Origin: Rubrivivax rivuli
GTDB lineage: Bacteria; Pseudomonadota; Gammaproteobacteria; Burkholderiales; Burkholderiaceae_C
Length of the DNA: 64,000 bases
Direction: 5' to 3'
Assembly: GCF_004016505.1 (NCBI RefSeq)
Contig: NZ_SACR01000002.1
Span: 842,490-906,489 of the forward strand
Part shown: in pieces, positions 51,552 through 60,503 of the stretch
Layout: the number at the start of each line of letters is the position of its first letter
Numbering within the stretch: the stretch's first letter is position 1
Notes under the pieces: model-generated
The model's input: only the letters and a program-made list of their open reading frames with translations
Told to the model about the DNA's origin: nothing
Databases searched by the model: none
Made by a program: the position numbers and the translations under genes

Positions 51552-53039
51552 ATGAGGCTCATGCAGCGGCGCTGGCTCGGTGCGCTGGCGGTCCTCCTCA
51601 CCCTGGGGTTGGTACTGACCGCCGCAGTGGTTCTGGTGCTCGCGCTACGTTCGAATGGCGGCCCAGGGGCGGTCTGGCAAGCTTGGCAAGAACGCCACCC
51701 TACCGAAATGGTGCGCCATGCCCGCCGCCGTCTGGAAGGACATCCGAACCTGGAAGCAGTGGCACTGCCAGTTCTAGCGCGTATAGAAGCGCACTACATC
51801 CGCGAACCGGCGCTGCCCTTGCGTGACCTGGGCAAGGGCGTGCGCCCCTTGGGTCTGACGCCTCAGGACTACGACACGGCAGGTCGCCCCCTGCCCTCCC
51901 TGCCGGCCGCCACGCTGCCGGCACGCCAGGCCCGGCGTGTACTGCTGTCCACCGAATCCTTGGCAGAGGCCCTGCGCGACGCCCGTGCCGGCGAAGTGCT
52001 GGAACTCGCACCCGGCACCTACCGCTTGCGCAGCCGCCTGGATACCGGCCAAGCGGGCCAGCCCGGCGCGCCGATCACGCTGCGCGCAGCCCAGCCCGGC
52101 AGCGTCACGCTGGAGGTGGATACGGTGCAGGCCGTGGTGGCTGCGCAACCCTACTGGGTCTTCGAGAACCTGGTGTGGCGCGGTGTCTGTGCCTCGGACG
52201 ACCGCTGCGAGCACGCACTGCATGTGGTGGGCGGCGCCGTGGGCGTGGTGCTGCGCAACAACCGTTTCGAGGACTTCAACGCCGCGATCAAAGTGAATGG
52301 CGAGAACGGGCTCTGGCCCGATGCCGGGCTGCTGCAGTTCAACACCTTCAGCAACCAACGTGCGCGCCGCACCGACAAACCGGTGACGCCCATCGACCTG
52401 GTCGGCGCGAGCCATTGGCAGGTGCTGGACAACCACATCGAGCGTTTCATCAAGCTCGGCGGCAATGGCATTTCCTTCGGCGTTTTCCTGAAGGGCGGCG
52501 GCGAAGGTGGTCGCATCGAGCGCAACTTGGTCGTTTGCACGCCAGAGGCCGTGGCGCAGCGCGGGCAACGCGTGGGCATCTCGCTGGGCGGTGGCGGCAC
52601 CGACGTCGGCTCTTGCCGGCGCCAGCCCTGCGATGCAGAGCATGTAGGTGGCGTGGTGGCCAACAACGTGGTGGCGCACTGCAACGATTCGGGCATCGAC
52701 GTCTTCCGCAGCCCGGGCGCTTCGGTGGCGCATAACACCCTTGTCAACACACTGGGCGTGATGGTGCGCGAAGCGCCGGCCCAGGCGCGGCTGCAGGCCA
52801 ATGTGGTGGAGGGCCGCCTGCAGCAGCGCCGGGGCGCCCGGCTGGAGAGCCTGGAGAACCTGGAAACAGGCCGGCTCGCAGCCCTGATGGCGCAACCCGA
52901 CGCGCTGGACCTTCGCTGGCAGGAAATGCCCGCACTGGCGAGCCGGCCCGAGGGCGTCACCACCGATTTCTGCGCCCGGCCGCGCGCTACAGCCAGCCCG
53001 CCGGGCGCCACGCAGGCGGCGCGCTGCGAGGCTCCCTGA
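51552..53039 (+). CDS. Membrane-anchored or secreted parallel beta-helix protein
   Basis: 495 residues. The N-terminus has one hydrophobic segment (about 8-32), either anchor or uncleaved signal. After about 100 residues of linker, a right-handed parallel beta-helix region begins with APGTYRLRSRLDTGQAGQPGAPITLRAAQPGSVTL and continues with repeated N-x-x-x-x-x-N patterns (VVLRNNRFEDFNAAI, WQVLDNHIERF, VVANNVVAHCND, VAHNTLVNTLG). Four cysteines in a central loop could pair. Such folds often bind or cut polysaccharides, which suits the neighbouring exopolysaccharide locus, but no lyase catalytic set was identified. It is divergent from yajC. Confidence 0.75.
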   Translation: MRLMQRRWLGALAVLLTLGLVLTAAVVLVLALRSNGGPGAVWQAWQERHPTEMVRHARRRLEGHPNLEAVALPVLARIEAHYIREPALPLRDLGKGVRPLGLTPQDYDTAGRPLPSLPAATLPARQARRVLLSTESLAEALRDARAGEVLELAPGTYRLRSRLDTGQAGQPGAPITLRAAQPGSVTLEVDTVQAVVAAQPYWVFENLVWRGVCASDDRCEHALHVVGGAVGVVLRNNRFEDFNAAIKVNGENGLWPDAGLLQFNTFSNQRARRTDKPVTPIDLVGASHWQVLDNHIERFIKLGGNGISFGVFLKGGGEGGRIERNLVVCTPEAVAQRGQRVGISLGGGGTDVGSCRRQPCDAEHVGGVVANNVVAHCNDSGIDVFRSPGASVAHNTLVNTLGVMVREAPAQARLQANVVEGRLQQRRGARLESLENLETGRLAALMAQPDALDLRWQEMPALASRPEGVTTDFCARPRATASPPGATQAARCEAP

Positions 53040-53072
53040 ACGCAATGCGGCCGCGTGCGAGCAGCAGGGCCG

Positions 53073-54290
53073 CTACACCAGCACTTCCACGCAGGCCGGG
53101 TGCCCCAGGAAGCCCTGCGGGCTGGCACTGGGGCCGTATGCGCCGCTCTGGAACACCGCCACCAGATCGCCCACCTGGGCCACCGGCAATTCCATGCGGT
53201 CGCCCAGCAGGTCCAGCGGGGTGCACAGCGGGCCGACCACGCTGGCCGCTTCACGCTCCTCGGCGCCGGCCGCCCCGGCGGCACGCCAAGCCACCGCCAC
53301 CGGGTAGTTCTTGCGCACCACCTGGCCGAAGTTGCCGCTGGCCGCCAGCGCATGGTGCAGGCCGCCATCGGTGACCAGGTACACCTGCCCGCGCGAGACC
53401 TTGCGGTCGACCACCCGTGCGATGTAGACGCCCGCCTCGCCCACCAGGTAACGCCCCAGTTCGATGACGATGTGCGCCTGCGGCAGCTCGGCCTGCGCGC
53501 GTTCGCTCAAGGCGGCCAGGTTGGCGCCGATGGGAGCCAGGTCGAGCCGCTGCTCGCCCGGGAAGTAAGGAATGCCGAAGCCCCCGCCCAGGTTCAGGAA
53601 CTTCACCGGCGTGTGCGCCAGCTGCGCCAGGCGCAGCGCCAGTTCATAGCTCTTCTGCTGCGCTTCGCAGATGCTTTCGGCGCGCAGGTTCTGCGAACCG
53701 GCATACAGGTGGAAGCCTTCGAAGGCCAGGCCCTCGCGCGCGGCGAAGTTCAGCAACTCGGGCACCACGTCCACGTCCACGCCGAACTGCTTGGGCCCGC
53801 CGCCCATCTTCATGCCCGAGCCCTTCAGCTCGAAATCGGGGTTCACGCGCACGGCCACGCGGGCCGGCAGGCCCAGGGCCTGCGAAGCGGCGGCCAGCAC
53901 CGGCAGTTCACGCAGGCTTTCCACGTTCACCAGCACGCCGGCGGCCACGGCCTGCACGAGCTCGGGGTCGCGTTTGCCGGGGCCGGCAAAGCTGATCTCG
54001 GCCGGGTTCGCGCCTGCATCCAGCGCCACCTTCAGCTCGCCGGCCGAGGCCACGTCGATGCCTTCCACCAGCGTGGCCATGTGCTGCACCACGGCAGGCA
54101 TGGGGTTGGCCTTCATCGCGTAGTGCAGCTTCACCGCGGCCGGCAGCACCGCACGCAGCTGCGCCACGCGGGCCTGCAGCAGCTCGCGGCTGTAGGCGTA
54201 GAACGGGGTCTGGCCGACGCGCGCGGCCAGGCGCGAGACGGGGGTGTTGCCCACCCGCAGCTCACCGTGCTGCCATTGCCACTGAGACAT
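53073..54290 (-). CDS. PLP-dependent decarboxylase, exosortase A system-associated
   Basis: 405 residues from ATG 54290; an ATG at 54332 adds 14 residues unlike the family start. Alanine racemase-like (fold type III) enzyme: Schiff-base K60 in HYAMKANPM, GFHLYAGSQN, the loop LGGGFGIPYF, and C-terminal VVGPLCTPLDLL and VFQSGAYGPSASP. Closest recognisable subfamily is the BtrK/DAP-decarboxylase-like group attached to XrtA loci (as I recall TIGR03099). Expected to remove an alpha-carboxyl from an amino acid, possibly while bound to the ACP encoded at 57724. The only module gene other than the ligase on this strand. Confidence 0.88.
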   Translation of the reverse strand: MSQWQWQHGELRVGNTPVSRLAARVGQTPFYAYSRELLQARVAQLRAVLPAAVKLHYAMKANPMPAVVQHMATLVEGIDVASAGELKVALDAGANPAEISFAGPGKRDPELVQAVAAGVLVNVESLRELPVLAAASQALGLPARVAVRVNPDFELKGSGMKMGGGPKQFGVDVDVVPELLNFAAREGLAFEGFHLYAGSQNLRAESICEAQQKSYELALRLAQLAHTPVKFLNLGGGFGIPYFPGEQRLDLAPIGANLAALSERAQAELPQAHIVIELGRYLVGEAGVYIARVVDRKVSRGQVYLVTDGGLHHALAASGNFGQVVRKNYPVAVAWRAAGAAGAEEREAASVVGPLCTPLDLLGDRMELPVAQVGDLVAVFQSGAYGPSASPQGFLGHPACVEVLV

Positions 54291-54511
54291 CGCAGCGTGG
54301 ACGGGTGGTGTACGGGTTGTGGGCAGATTCATGGGGGGGTTCCACCCGCCGAGCTGCTTGACATGCAGCCCCGCATGGCGTTCAAGGTCGCGGTCAAAGA
54401 AACCGGCATGGCTGCGTGTTCGAAGGCAACGGCAGCGATAGCCAGGGGGCGCTCGCTACCGAACGCTGCCCCGCTTCATTATCGCGCCAGCGGGCCAGCC
54501 CGCAGCAGTGG

Positions 54512-55858
54512 CTAGGCGAGCTGCGAACCGGCCCGAACCCCACGCCCGATGCCCACGTACTCCAGCCCCATGGCCTGCATCAGCTCGGGCTCGTAGAGGT
54601 TGCGGCCGTCCAGCACCAGCGGCCGCCGCAGGGTGGCCTTGATGTGCTCGAAGTCAGGCGTGCGGAACTCGCGCCACTCGGTGACGATGAGCAATGCGTC
54701 GGCCCCTTCCAGCGCCGCCTGCGCTGAAGGCACGGTGGTGAAACCCTCCACATGGCTCAGCAGGCGTTGGGCCTGCGGCATGGCCACGGGGTCATAGGCC
54801 TGCACGCGCGCACCGCGGCGCGTCAGTTCTTCCACCACCACGCGGCTGGGCGCTTCGCGCATGTCGTCGGTGTCGGGCTTGAAAGCCAGGCCCCAGAGCG
54901 CGAAGGCGCGTCCCCGAAGGTCTTCTCCAAAACGCTGCACCACGCGCTGCACCAGCACCTGCTTCTGGGCGCCGTTGGCCGCTTCCACGGCGTCCAGCAC
55001 GCGCAGCGGCACCCCGTTGTCGCGGCCAGTGCGGATCAGGGCCTTCACGTCCTTGGGGAAGCAGGAACCGCCGTAGCCCGTGCCGGGATAGAGGAAGTGC
55101 GTGCCGATGCGGGGGTCGCTGCCGATGCCCTTGCGCACCCACTCGATGTCGGCGCCCACGGCATCGGCCAGGTGGGCCAACTCGTTCATGAAGCTGATGC
55201 GCGTGGCCAGCATGGCGTTGGCAGCGTACTTGGTGAACTCGGCGCTGCGCACGTCCATCACCACCAGGCGGTCGCTGTTGCGCATGAAAGGCGAGTAGAG
55301 GGCACGCATCAAGAGCGTGGCGCGGTCGTCGTCGCTGCCGATGACGATGCGGTCGGGCTTCATGAAGTCTTCGATCGCGGCGCCCTCCTTCAAGAACTCG
55401 GGGTTGCTCACCACCGCGTAGCTCATGGGCGTGCCGCGCGCCGCCAGTTGCTCGGCGATGGCAGCACGCACCTTGTCAGCCGTGCCCACAGGCACCGTGC
55501 TCTTGTCGACGACGACCTTGTAGTCGGTCATGTGCTGGCCGATGGTGCGGGCCACCGCCAACATGTGCTGAAGGTCGGCGGACCCGTCTTCCTCAGGGGG
55601 CGTGCCCACCGCGATGATCTGCAGCGTGCCATGCGCCACCGCGGCTTCGGCGTCCAGCGTGAATTGCAGACGGCGGCCCGCCGCGTTGCGCTGGATGAGG
55701 ACGTCAAGCCCCGATTCGTAGATCGGCACCTGGCCCTGGCGCAGCATGTCGATCCTGTGCGGCTCGACATCCACGCACATCACGTGATTGCCCATTTCGG
55801 CCAGGCAGGCGCCCGTCACGAGACCGACATAGCCCGCGCCAAAAACCGTGATCTTCAT
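54512..55858 (-). CDS. ugd: UDP-glucose 6-dehydrogenase
   Basis: 448 residues. NAD loop [17 protein letters not shown], catalytic C266 in [16 protein letters not shown], and C-terminal [20 protein letters not shown]. It oxidises UDP-glucose to UDP-glucuronate. Placed between the XrtA-associated decarboxylase and ligase, so it probably supplies uronic acid for the exopolysaccharide. A 221-bp gap to the decarboxylase has no recognised signal. Confidence 0.95.
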   Translation of the reverse strand: MKITVFGAGYVGLVTGACLAEMGNHVMCVDVEPHRIDMLRQGQVPIYESGLDVLIQRNAAGRRLQFTLDAEAAVAHGTLQIIAVGTPPEEDGSADLQHMLAVARTIGQHMTDYKVVVDKSTVPVGTADKVRAAIAEQLAARGTPMSYAVVSNPEFLKEGAAIEDFMKPDRIVIGSDDDRATLLMRALYSPFMRNSDRLVVMDVRSAEFTKYAANAMLATRISFMNELAHLADAVGADIEWVRKGIGSDPRIGTHFLYPGTGYGGSCFPKDVKALIRTGRDNGVPLRVLDAVEAANGAQKQVLVQRVVQRFGEDLRGRAFALWGLAFKPDTDDMREAPSRVVVEELTRRGARVQAYDPVAMPQAQRLLSHVEGFTTVPSAQAALEGADALLIVTEWREFRTPDFEHIKATLRRPLVLDGRNLYEPELMQAMGLEYVGIGRGVRAGSQLA

Positions 55859-55920
55859 GCTGCCGCCCCGACATCGAGCCGACCCGCTTGGTCGACGCTG
55901 TCAGGCTAGCGGCTCAATAT

Positions 55921-57516
55921 TCAAGCACCGTGACACTCATGCCATTCGGTCGAGAGCCGCTTGCGGTCGATCTTGCCGTTAGGGTTGCGCGGCAGCGGCC
56001 CGGCCATGGGCGTGATGCCGTGCGGCACCATGTAGGCAGGCATGTGCTTCTTGCACTCTGAAAGCACGGCCCCCACGTCGAGTGCGGCGCTTCCATCGGG
56101 CGCGGTGGCGATCACCTGGATGGCCTGGCCCAGGGTGGCGTGCTCCACGCCGAAGGCCACGCATTCGCCCACCAGCTTCGTGGCGTACAGCACCTCCTCC
56201 ACTTCGGTGGGGCTGACCCGGTAGCCGCTGGTTTTCATCATCTCGTCGCGACGGCCGATGAAATACAGGAACCCCTCCGCATCACGCCGCACCGTGTCGC
56301 CCGAGAACACCGCCAGTTCGGGCAACTGCAGTGCAGCCTCGCGCCCACCCACGCCCACGGGCAGCGGCTTGTAGCGTTCGGCCGTCTTCTCGGCATCGCC
56401 CCAGTAGCCCTGGCCCACCAGTGCGCCCCGGTGCACCAGTTCGCCCGGCTCATCGGGTGCGCATTCGCTGCCGTCTTCGCGCAGCACCAGGATCTCGGCA
56501 TTGGGGATGGCCTTGCCGATGCTGTCGGGCCGGCGGTCGACTTCTTCCGGGGGCAGGTAGGTGCTGCGGAAGGCCTCGGTCAGGCCGTACATCAGGAAGG
56601 GCTTGGCCTTCGGCACGCGCTGGCGCAGCAGCTGCAGGGTTTCACGCGGCATGCGGCCGCCGGTGTTGGCGAAGTAGCGCAGGTGGTCGTTGATGGCTGC
56701 CGGCCATTCCAGCTGCGAGAGCTGGATGTACAGCGGCGGCACGGCCGTCAGGCCCGTGACCTTCTCGCGCTCCAGCGCCTTCAGCACGTCGCGCGGCAAC
56801 AGGTAGTTCAGCAGCACCACCCGCGCGCCGCTGTGGAACGCGGTGGTGAGCTGGCTGAAGCCAGCGTCGAAGCTGAGCGGCAGCGCCGCCAGCAGGGTGT
56901 CTTGCGGGCCATTCTCGAGGTAGCTGGCCACGCTCTTGGCGCCCGCCACCATGTTGCGGTGGCTGAGCACCACGCCCTTGGGCTTGCCGGTGCTGCCGCT
57001 GGTGTAGAGGATGGCGGCCAGGTCGGTGTCGATGACCCGGTGGCCGGCGCGGGCCGGCGTCTGCAGCAACTGGCCCCAGGTTGTGACGGGCAAGGTCACG
57101 CCGGGCGATGCCGAGGGCTCGGTCAGTACCACCTGCTGCAGGGCCGGGCATTCGGCCAGCACGGGCGCCAGCAAGGACAGGCGGTCGGGTGACGTGAGCA
57201 GCACCCGCACGCCGCAATCACGCAAGATGAAGCCCACCTGCTCGGGCTTGAGCAGCGGGTTCAGCGGCACGAACACCGCGCCCGCCGCCGTGGCACCGAA
57301 GCTGGCCACCACGGTCTCCGTGCGCTTCTCAAGGTAGATGGCCACACGCTGCCCACGCTGCAAGCCCATCGCCAGCAGCCCGCTGGCAAAGGCTTGGGTG
57401 GCCGAGGCCAGTTCGCCGTAAGTGCTGGAGGCTGCACCGTGGCTGAGGGCCACCGCCTCGGGCCTGCGGGAGGCAGCAACTTCGATCAGTTCGTGCAGCA
57501 AGTGGGCTTCAGGCAT
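55921..57516 (-). CDS. Acyl-CoA/acyl-ACP ligase (AMP-forming), exosortase A system-associated
   Basis: 531 residues. ANL-family enzyme with P-loop YTSGSTGKPKG (171-181), RMPRETLQ and MYGLTEAFRS (A5), the A8 hinge YFIGRRDEMMKTSGYRVSPTEVE, and the A10 lysine in PNGKIDRK. It activates a carboxylic or amino acid as acyl-AMP and transfers it to CoA or the adjacent ACP. It belongs to the XrtA-linked set (TIGR03098 as I recall). Divergent from the ACP gene. The start ATG 57516 has no strong ribosome site in view. Confidence 0.88.
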   Translation of the reverse strand: MPEAHLLHELIEVAASRRPEAVALSHGAASSTYGELASATQAFASGLLAMGLQRGQRVAIYLEKRTETVVASFGATAAGAVFVPLNPLLKPEQVGFILRDCGVRVLLTSPDRLSLLAPVLAECPALQQVVLTEPSASPGVTLPVTTWGQLLQTPARAGHRVIDTDLAAILYTSGSTGKPKGVVLSHRNMVAGAKSVASYLENGPQDTLLAALPLSFDAGFSQLTTAFHSGARVVLLNYLLPRDVLKALEREKVTGLTAVPPLYIQLSQLEWPAAINDHLRYFANTGGRMPRETLQLLRQRVPKAKPFLMYGLTEAFRSTYLPPEEVDRRPDSIGKAIPNAEILVLREDGSECAPDEPGELVHRGALVGQGYWGDAEKTAERYKPLPVGVGGREAALQLPELAVFSGDTVRRDAEGFLYFIGRRDEMMKTSGYRVSPTEVEEVLYATKLVGECVAFGVEHATLGQAIQVIATAPDGSAALDVGAVLSECKKHMPAYMVPHGITPMAGPLPRNPNGKIDRKRLSTEWHECHGA

Positions 57517-57662
57517 GGTTCAGAAGGTGCGCGGCCGCAGCGCTGCTGCAAGCAAAAAACAAGTATTGCACAGGGTTTTTTCGCATGTACGCAGGCGCCA
57601 CGGGCCACGGCATGGCGGGGTGTGACCTTGTTCCGCAAAGCCGTGCCCACGGCTGGCGCAGG

Positions 57663-57691
57663 CTGGCATGGCCGCATTCGCCACCTAGAAT
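57663..57691 (+). promoter_or_regulatory. Candidate sigma-70 promoter for the ACP-hydrolase operon
   Basis: CTGGCA (57663-57668), spacer 17, TAGAAT (57686-57691). Start site near 57698, 26 bp before the ACP ATG. Four of six and five of six consensus matches. Confidence 0.5.
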
Positions 57692-57723
57692 TCCGGGCGA
57701 TCCAGCTTGAACAACACACACCC

Positions 57724-57981
57724 ATGGCCATGAACGTCGAACAAGAAGTCTTGAAGGTGCTCGACGAAGTGCTCAGCCTGGGTGGCCGCAGCGCCAGCTT
57801 CACGCGCGAGACCCACCTGCTGGGTGCCATTCCTGAACTTGATTCGATGGCCGTGGTGAGCCTGATCACCACCCTGGAAGAACGCCTGGGCGTGACGGTG
57901 GACGACGACGCCATCGACGGCGCCACCTTTGCAACGGTAGGCAGCCTGGTCGACTTCGTTGACGGCCTGCTCACCGGCTGA
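57724..57981 (+). CDS. Acyl carrier protein, exosortase A system-associated
   Basis: 85 residues from ATG 57724 (a second ATG at 57730). Four-helix carrier fold; the phosphopantetheine serine is S41 in ELDSMAVVSLI, so the site is intact. The C-terminus has the acidic helix expected of ACPs. Not next to fatty acid synthesis genes; its only plausible partners are the ligase at 55921, the decarboxylase at 53073 and the two hydrolases that follow. Four bases before hydrolase 2. Confidence 0.9.
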   Translation: MAMNVEQEVLKVLDEVLSLGGRSASFTRETHLLGAIPELDSMAVVSLITTLEERLGVTVDDDAIDGATFATVGSLVDFVDGLLTG

Positions 57982-57985
57982 AGGC

Positions 57986-58912
57986 ATGGCCACGACAGAG
58001 GCTTTCTACACCGCCGTGCAGCCCAGTCCCCTGGGGCAGCGCTTTTGCCTCTGGCACGCCGACGCCGCGCAAGCCCCACGTGCGCTGGTGGTGCACGTGC
58101 ATGCCTTTGCCGAAGAGATGAACAAGAGCCGCCGCATGGTGGCGCTGCAGTCGCGCGCGCTGGCGGCTGCCGGCTTCGCCGTGTGGCGCATGGACCTGCT
58201 GGGCTGCGGCGACAGCGCCGGAGAGTTCAGCGACGCCAGCTGGGCGGCTTGGGTCGATGACGTGCTGGCCAGCGTGGCACTCGCACGCGAACGCCATGCC
58301 GCCACCTGGCCCGGCGCAGCGCCCCCTGAGCTTTGGCTGTGGGGCCAGCGGGCCGGCGCCTTGCTGGCAGCAGAAGCGGCGCAGGCGCTGGCCGAGCCGG
58401 TGAACCTGCTGTTCTGGCAGCCCAGCCTGCAGGGCAAGCAAGTGCTGCAGCAGTTCTTGAGGTTGGAGACTGCTGGCGCGCTGCTGGGCAAGAACCAGGA
58501 AGCGTCTTCAACGCAAGCGGACGCCAAGGGTGGAGCGCGCGCAGCTCTGGCACGTGGCGAAGTGGCCGCGGTGGCCGGCTATGGGCTGGCCCCAGCGCTG
58601 ACCACAGGGCTGGAGGCCGCTCGCCTGGCTGCGCCAGCACGGCAGGCGCGCCTGGAGTGGCTCGACTTGGCGCCCGCCGCAAACCAGGAGCCGACACCAG
58701 CAGCCCAGCGGCACATCGAGGCCTGGACAGCTGCGGGTTGGCAGGTCAGGCATCGCTCGGTGGCCGGGCCGAGTTTCTGGCAGACGACCGAGATTGAGGA
58801 AGCGCCTGACCTGCTGGAGGCCACGACCCATGCGTTGCTGACTTCACCGATGGCGGTGCCGAGCTGCCTGGGACAGGCTGCACAAGCCGCCTTGCGGCAG
58901 GTGGCCGCATGA
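57986..58912 (+). CDS. Alpha/beta hydrolase-like protein 2, exosortase A system-associated
   Basis: 308 residues. Alpha/beta hydrolase fold: VVHVHAFAEEMNKSRRMVALQSRALAAAGFAVWRMDLLGCGDSAGEFSDASWAAWVDD. At the usual nucleophile elbow (G-x-S-x-G) the sequence is G120-Q-R122-A-G124, so no Ser or Cys sits there. Either catalysis uses another residue or the protein is a scaffold. Cytosolic, no signal. Overlaps hydrolase 1 by ATGA. Confidence 0.85.
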   Translation: MATTEAFYTAVQPSPLGQRFCLWHADAAQAPRALVVHVHAFAEEMNKSRRMVALQSRALAAAGFAVWRMDLLGCGDSAGEFSDASWAAWVDDVLASVALARERHAATWPGAAPPELWLWGQRAGALLAAEAAQALAEPVNLLFWQPSLQGKQVLQQFLRLETAGALLGKNQEASSTQADAKGGARAALARGEVAAVAGYGLAPALTTGLEAARLAAPARQARLEWLDLAPAANQEPTPAAQRHIEAWTAAGWQVRHRSVAGPSFWQTTEIEEAPDLLEATTHALLTSPMAVPSCLGQAAQAALRQVAA

Positions 58913-59787
58913 ACTGGCAAGAACGCGCCGTCACATTCAACTGCCAAGGGGACCAACTGGTAGGAGTACTCGCAACGCCTGTCGAATCCACCCTCGCCAG
59001 TGGCACAGGCGTTCTCGTGGTGGTAGGCGGGCCTCAGTACCGGGCGGGTGCCCACCGGCAATTCGTGCAACTGGCCCGCGCACTGGCGGGCGTCGGTCAC
59101 AGCGTGCTGCGGTTCGATGTGCGCGGCATGGGTGACAGCACGGGAGCGCCGCGCGGGTTCGAACACTTGAGCGACGACATCTCAGCCGCCCTAGGCGCAC
59201 TCAAAGCCGAGCTGCCGAGCCTGCAGCAGCTGGTGATCTTTGGGTTGTGCGACGGGGCATCTGCGGCCCTGCTCTACCTGCACCGCACACGCGACAGCCG
59301 CATCGCCGGCTTGAGCCTGCTGAACCCGTGGGTACGCAGCGAATTGAGCCTCGCGCGCGCGCAGGTGAAGCACTACTACGCAGAGCGCTTCCTTGACCGC
59401 ACCTTCTGGCGTCGTTTGCTGCGCGGCGAGGTCAGCATCGGGCGACGTTTGGTGGAGTTCCTGGGCAGTTTGCGCAGCAGCCTGGGCCAAGCAGAAGGGC
59501 GCGGCGATGAGCACGACCTGACTTTTCAGGAAAAGATGGCCGATGGGCTCGCGAAGTTCAGTGGGCGTTGCCAGATCGCGCTGTCGCAGCACGACATCAC
59601 AGCCCAGGAGTTTGCAGATGCGCTGGCCCACCAAGCAATCTGGCGCAACGTGGCTGAAGCAGGTCTTATGGGCCAAGTGCAGGTGGTGCACCTGTCGAAC
59701 GCCGATCACACCCTTTCGGGGCCCAACGACCGCCAACAGTTTGAAAAGGGGCTGGTGCAATGGCTCAACCTGAGGGGCGCCGCGTGA
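58909..59787 (+). CDS. Alpha/beta hydrolase 1, exosortase A system-associated
   Basis: 292 residues. VVVGGPQYRAGAHRQFVQLARALAGVGHSVLRFDVRGMGDSTG is the family start of XrtA hydrolase 1. The elbow reads G-L-C114-D-G, a Cys nucleophile in place of Ser, as in dienelactone-hydrolase-like enzymes. The C-terminal NADHTLSGPNDR supplies the His. Could release the product from the ACP as a thioesterase; that is inference. Coupled to both neighbours. Confidence 0.87.
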   Translation: MNWQERAVTFNCQGDQLVGVLATPVESTLASGTGVLVVVGGPQYRAGAHRQFVQLARALAGVGHSVLRFDVRGMGDSTGAPRGFEHLSDDISAALGALKAELPSLQQLVIFGLCDGASAALLYLHRTRDSRIAGLSLLNPWVRSELSLARAQVKHYYAERFLDRTFWRRLLRGEVSIGRRLVEFLGSLRSSLGQAEGRGDEHDLTFQEKMADGLAKFSGRCQIALSQHDITAQEFADALAHQAIWRNVAEAGLMGQVQVVHLSNADHTLSGPNDRQQFEKGLVQWLNLRGAA

Positions 59788-60503
59788 GTGCGGGCCCGAA
59801 GCGTGCGCTATGGGCTGCGCACGGCAACCCCCGTGTGCAGAGTCTCAGGCAGCAGGCGCTGCCGGGTTTGGTGACAGCATGCTTGCTGACCTGCACAGCG
59901 TGGCCCGTCAACGCGGTAGCGCAAGGGTCGGGGAACGCCTGCGGGCCCGTTGCAATCCCGGGGCACTACGGGCCATACGACTACGTCACGGAACGTGGGC
60001 GCTTGGAGATCGTGGAACGATTTCACTTCACGCCGCGGGTGGAAGCCCTGATTGGTGGCTCATCGGGCTACTTGGGGGGTGACCTCAGCTACACGTTGAA
60101 CGCATCTCCCAACCACCATCGCGCGCTGGTGGCGGCGATGAACTTCGCCGCGCGCACCAAGAGCCCGACGCCGCCCCACATGACCCTGTCCGTGGAGTGC
60201 TACTTTGATCGCGCCACCCGGTTCAAGCCTTCAGACACCATAGTCAGGCGCCTTTATGCGATTTATCTGTCCCGCCTGAAGCGCGTGCCAGAAGCACAAA
60301 GGCAGTTGGAGGTGGCCGAGCACTTCGCCAAGCAAGCGCAGGACGGGATGTCCCTGCACAACCTGGGTCTGGTTTACTTGGAGGTGGGCTTGCCCGAGCA
60401 AGCCCTTCGCGTTGCGCATGAAGCCGCCACGATGGGCTTTGAAGGCACTCAGCTGCGGGAAGCTCTCCAGAAGGCAGGTCATTGGAAAGACCCGACTCAG
60501 TGA
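59760..60503 (+). CDS. Exported TPR-like protein of unknown function
   Basis: 247 residues from ATG 59760 (AAGGGG 8 bp upstream); GTG 59784 is a close alternative with GAGGGG. A signal-like segment (ALPGLVTACLLTCTAW) ends near AVAQ, so the protein is exported. The mature part starts CGPVAIPGHYGPYDYVTERGRLEIVERFHFTPRVEALIGG, a pattern I recall from unnamed TPR proteins, then GDLSYTLNASPNHHRAL, and ends in two TPR units (SLHNLGLVYLEVGLPEQALRVAHEAATMG). It may organise the polysaccharide machinery. It overlaps hydrolase 1 by 28 bp. Confidence 0.75.
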   Translation: MAQPEGRRVSAGPKRALWAAHGNPRVQSLRQQALPGLVTACLLTCTAWPVNAVAQGSGNACGPVAIPGHYGPYDYVTERGRLEIVERFHFTPRVEALIGGSSGYLGGDLSYTLNASPNHHRALVAAMNFAARTKSPTPPHMTLSVECYFDRATRFKPSDTIVRRLYAIYLSRLKRVPEAQRQLEVAEHFAKQAQDGMSLHNLGLVYLEVGLPEQALRVAHEAATMGFEGTQLREALQKAGHWKDPTQ

